NCBI RefSeq assembly: GCF_024741815.1
Contig: NZ_CP102951.1
Location: forward strand, 5,036,001-5,100,000
Length of the DNA stretch: 64,000 bases
Reading direction: 5' to 3'
DNA from: Pseudomonas sp. LS1212
Lineage (GTDB): Bacteria > Pseudomonadota > Gammaproteobacteria > Pseudomonadales > Pseudomonadaceae
This document shows, one piece after another, positions 61,453 to 64,000 of the stretch; positions within the stretch are counted from its first letter, which is position 1; each line of letters opens with the position of its first letter. Below the pieces are notes generated by a model. That model made no database searches. It saw only the letters and a program-made list of their open reading frames with translations, and had not been told where the DNA came from. The position numbers and the translations under genes are program-made.

Positions 61453-61767
61453 TCAAGCATCAACCGCTTTTTGGGTCGACTTGAAGACACGAATTTTCTT
61501 GCCGTCTTCTACTTTGAAACCAACGCGGTCAGCCTTGTTGGTTTCGCCGTTGAAAATGGCGACGTTGGAAGCGTGCAGTGGCGCTTCTTTCTCGACGATA
61601 CCGCCTTGTACGCCCGACATCGGGTTAGGCTTGGTATGACGCTTCACCAGGTTGATACCACCAACGACCAGACGGTCGTCAGCGAGAACCTTGAGCACCT
61701 TACCGCGCTTGCCTTTGTCTTTGCCGGCGATCACGATGATCTCGTCGTCACGACGAATCTTTTGCAT
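61453..61767 (-). CDS. rplX: 50S ribosomal protein L24
   Basis: 104 residues with KOW motif DDEIIVIAGKDKGKRGKVLKVL near the N-terminus. Confidence 0.99.
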   Translation of the reverse strand: MQKIRRDDEIIVIAGKDKGKRGKVLKVLADDRLVVGGINLVKRHTKPNPMSGVQGGIVEKEAPLHASNVAIFNGETNKADRVGFKVEDGKKIRVFKSTQKAVDA

Positions 61768-61778
61768 GTCGGATCTCC

Positions 61779-62147
61779 TTACAGCACTTCTGGGGCGAGC
61801 GAGACGATCTTCATGAACTTCTCGGAACGAAGCTCACGGGTCACTGGCCCAAAGATACGGGTGCCGATCGGCTCTTGCTTGTTGTTCAACAGAACAGCAG
61901 CGTTGCCATCAAAGCGGATAATGGAGCCGTCAGCGCGACGAACACCGTGGCGAGTGCGGACTACAACAGCAGTCATCACTTGGCCTTTCTTCACCTTACC
62001 GCGAGGAATTGCTTCCTTGACGGTAACTTTGATGATGTCACCGATGCCAGCGTAACGACGATGCGAGCCACCAAGCACCTTGATGCACATAACGCGACGA
62101 GCGCCGCTGTTATCAGCCACATCAAGCATGGATTGAGTCTGAATCAT
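61779..62147 (-). CDS. rplN: 50S ribosomal protein L14
   Basis: 122 residues, MIQTQSMLDVADNSGARRVMC start, first gene of the spc operon. Confidence 0.99.
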   Translation of the reverse strand: MIQTQSMLDVADNSGARRVMCIKVLGGSHRRYAGIGDIIKVTVKEAIPRGKVKKGQVMTAVVVRTRHGVRRADGSIIRFDGNAAVLLNNKQEPIGTRIFGPVTRELRSEKFMKIVSLAPEVL

Positions 62148-62170
62148 AAAATTTCTCCGACCCCTAGCCC

Positions 62171-62437
62171 TTAGACTTCCACAGCGCGTTCGAGAACTTC
62201 AACCAGCGCCCAGGACTTGGTCTTGGCCATCGGACGAGTTTCACGAATAGTGACCTTGTCGCCGATGTGGCATTGGTTGGTTTCGTCGTGCGCGTGCAGC
62301 TTAGTCGAACGCTTAACGTATTTACCGTAGATCGGGTGCTTGACGCGACGCTCGATCAGTACGGTGATGGTCTTGTCCATCTTGTCGCTGACAACACGGC
62401 CAGTCAGCGTACGGACGGTTTTTTCGGCTTCAGCCAT
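62171..62437 (-). CDS. rpsQ: 30S ribosomal protein S17
   Basis: 88 residues; RTLTGRVVSDKMDKTITVLIERRV and GDKVTIRETRPMAKTKSW. Last gene of the S10 operon. Confidence 0.99.
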   Translation of the reverse strand: MAEAEKTVRTLTGRVVSDKMDKTITVLIERRVKHPIYGKYVKRSTKLHAHDETNQCHIGDKVTIRETRPMAKTKSWALVEVLERAVEV

Positions 62438-62439
62438 GA

Positions 62440-62631
62440 TTACTTACCTGCCTGCTGGTTGAGCACAGTTTTCACGCGAGCGATGTCACGCTTAACTTGC
62501 GAGAGCAGGTGAGACTGCCCCAACTGGCCAGTTGCTTTCTGCATACGCAGATTGAACTGGTCGCGCAGCAAGCCGAGCAGTTGCTCGTTCAGTTGCTGTG
62601 CTGATTTTTCACGAAGTTCATTCGCTTTCAT
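62440..62631 (-). CDS. rpmC: 50S ribosomal protein L29
   Basis: 63 residues from ATG 62631 ([18 protein letters not shown]); overlaps the end of rplP by one base. Confidence 0.98.
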
Positions 62632-63044
62632 CACATCACCGTCCGCTTAACAAAGGAGGTGGCGAGAGGCAGCTTTGCAGCTGCCAAGGCGAATGCCTCA
62701 CGCGCCAGCTCTTCAGAAACACCCTCGATTTCATACAGGACTTTACCTGGCTGAATCTGGGCAACCCAGTATTCCACGGAACCCTTACCTTTACCCATCC
62801 GCACTTCGAGAGGCTTCTTGGTGACCGGCTTGTCCGGGAAAACACGGATCCAGATTTTACCGCCACGTTTTACGTGACGGGTCAGCGCACGACGCGCTGA
62901 CTCGATCTGGCGGGCGGTGAGACGACCGCGTGCAACAGCTTTCAAGGCGAATTCGCCGAAGCTGACTTTGCTACCGCGCAGTGCCAGACCACGGTTGTGG
63001 CCAGTCATCTGCTTGCGGAACTTCGTACGCTTTGGTTGCAACAT
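62631..63044 (-). CDS. rplP: 50S ribosomal protein L16
   Basis: 137 residues, [20 protein letters not shown] start; [25 protein letters not shown] is diagnostic. R81-equivalent lies in this region, the site of prokaryotic hydroxylation. Confidence 0.99.
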
Positions 63045-63056
63045 TTGGCGTACCCC

Positions 63057-63743
63057 TTACTTAGCAGCTTTTTTACGAGGCGCTGGTGCTTGTGGTTTCA
63101 GTTCTTCTTGGCGACCACCAATTACTTCGCCTTTGAAGATCCAAACCTTCACACCGATCACACCGTAAGTGGTGTGAGCTTCGTAGTTGGCATAGTCGAT
63201 ATCGGCACGCAGGGTGTGCAGTGGCACACGACCTTCGCGATACCATTCAGTACGTGCGATTTCAGCACCGCCGAGACGACCGCTCACTTGGATTTTGATG
63301 CCTTTGGCACCAATGCGCATGGCGTTCTGTACGGCGCGCTTCATGGCACGACGGAACATTACGCGACGCTCCAGCTGCTGAGCTACGCTCTGCGCAACCA
63401 GCATACCGTCGAGCTCCGGCTTACGGATCTCTTCGATATTGATGTGCACAGGCACACCCATTTGCTTGGTCAGGTCCTGACGCAGTTTCTCAACATCTTC
63501 ACCTTTCTTCCCGATAACGATACCTGGGCGAGCGGTGTGGATGGTGATGCGTGCAGTTTGAGCCGGACGATGGATATCGATACGGCTTACGGACGCGCTT
63601 TTTAGTTTGTCTTGGAGATACTCACGCACCTTCAGATCTGCGAACAAGTAGTCCGCATAAGTCCGACCGTCTGCGTACCAGACGGAGGTGTGCTCCTTGA
63701 CGATTCCCAGGCGAATGCCAATGGGATGTACTTTCTGACCCAT
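63057..63743 (-). CDS. rpsC: 30S ribosomal protein S3
   Basis: 228 residues from ATG 63743 ([18 protein letters not shown]). KH domain [26 protein letters not shown]; ends with a basic AP-rich tail. Confidence 0.99.
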
Positions 63744-63756
63744 CTGATCGACTCCG

Positions 63757-64000
63757 TTACTTGTCCGCAACCTTGACAGTGATATGGCAAGACCGCTTGA
63801 CGATGCGATCAGCGCGGCCTTTGGCACGCGGCATGATTCGCTTCAGCGAACGCCCTTCGTTGACGAAAACGGTGGAGACCTTCAGGTCATCAACGTCTGC
63901 GCCTTCGTTATGCTCGGCGTTGGCTACGGCCGACTCCAGCACTTTCTTCATGATTTCAGCGGCTTTCTTGCTGCTGAAAGCCAACAGGTTGAGCGCTTCG
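63757..64000 (-). CDS. rplV: 50S ribosomal protein L22, 5' end outside window
   Basis: The last ~81 of about 110 codons are visible, reading ...[19 protein letters not shown], then [20 protein letters not shown] and the L22 hairpin loop [20 protein letters not shown]. The gene continues past base 64000. Confidence 0.97.

Overview
The window is a chromosomal segment of a Pseudomonas (GC-rich gammaproteobacterium). This rests on gene content and order recalled from P. putida and P. aeruginosa: eat-eutBC / GNAT / dedA-mtfA / ppa on the left; xseB-ispA-dxs and the ribA...pgpA-thiL-nusB-ribH-ribBA-ribE-ribD-nrdR block in the middle; ssb-MFS / uvrA / ferritin / katA followed by the alpha, spc and S10 ribosomal operons on the right. 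REP-type palindromes of the kind scattered in fluorescent pseudomonads support this. I cannot name the species.

Layout. 1-7.6 kb: ethanolamine uptake and degradation, an acetyltransferase, DedA, an MtfA-like peptidase, inorganic pyrophosphatase and a CI-like regulator. 7.8-20.06 kb: a 12.3 kb integrated mobile element with lower GC, bounded by a 27-bp direct repeat that is also a transcription terminator. It carries a single-chain Type ISP restriction-modification enzyme, a MobV relaxase with a partner gene and a recognisable oriT, two tandem small Cys/His proteins, two other small unknown genes, a phage GpA-like HUH replication protein coupled to an AlpA regulator, an unknown 199-aa protein and a tyrosine integrase. 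It looks like an integrative and mobilizable element whose visible payload is the restriction system. 20.2-26.5 kb: a phosphodiesterase, a structured leader RNA in front of a small DUF3077/DUF6124-type gene, a toxin-antitoxin pair, a two-subunit molybdenum hydroxylase with a remnant of a third gene, then xseB and ispA. 26.6-38.5 kb: dxs, a BtuF-like protein, and a long leftward run for riboflavin, thiamine and phospholipid synthesis ending upstream in nrdR. 38.6-43.2 kb: a CnoX-like thioredoxin and a four-gene operon (His-rich DUF2796 protein, ABC ATPase, FtsX-type permease, DUF3299 protein) behind a palindrome resembling a Zur site. 43.2-48.2 kb: OmpW, two sugar-nucleotide-type SDR genes, an integrase fragment, ssb and an MFS transporter. 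48.3-53.3 kb: uvrA, a non-haem ferritin and catalase. 53.4-64 kb: alpha, spc and part of the S10 operon, all leftward; rplV runs off the edge.

The observations I consider most worth following are: (i) the element's att architecture, with a core repeat that coincides with the terminator of what may be a small RNA gene plus a second repeat resembling integrase arm sites; (ii) a MobV-type oriT readable base by base; (iii) the leader at 20.86-21.04 kb, where overlapping pairings end on the Shine-Dalgarno sequence; and (iv) the duplicated C-H-CxxC microproteins inside the element. No tRNA, rRNA or CRISPR was seen. All family assignments are from reading motifs; no database search was run.
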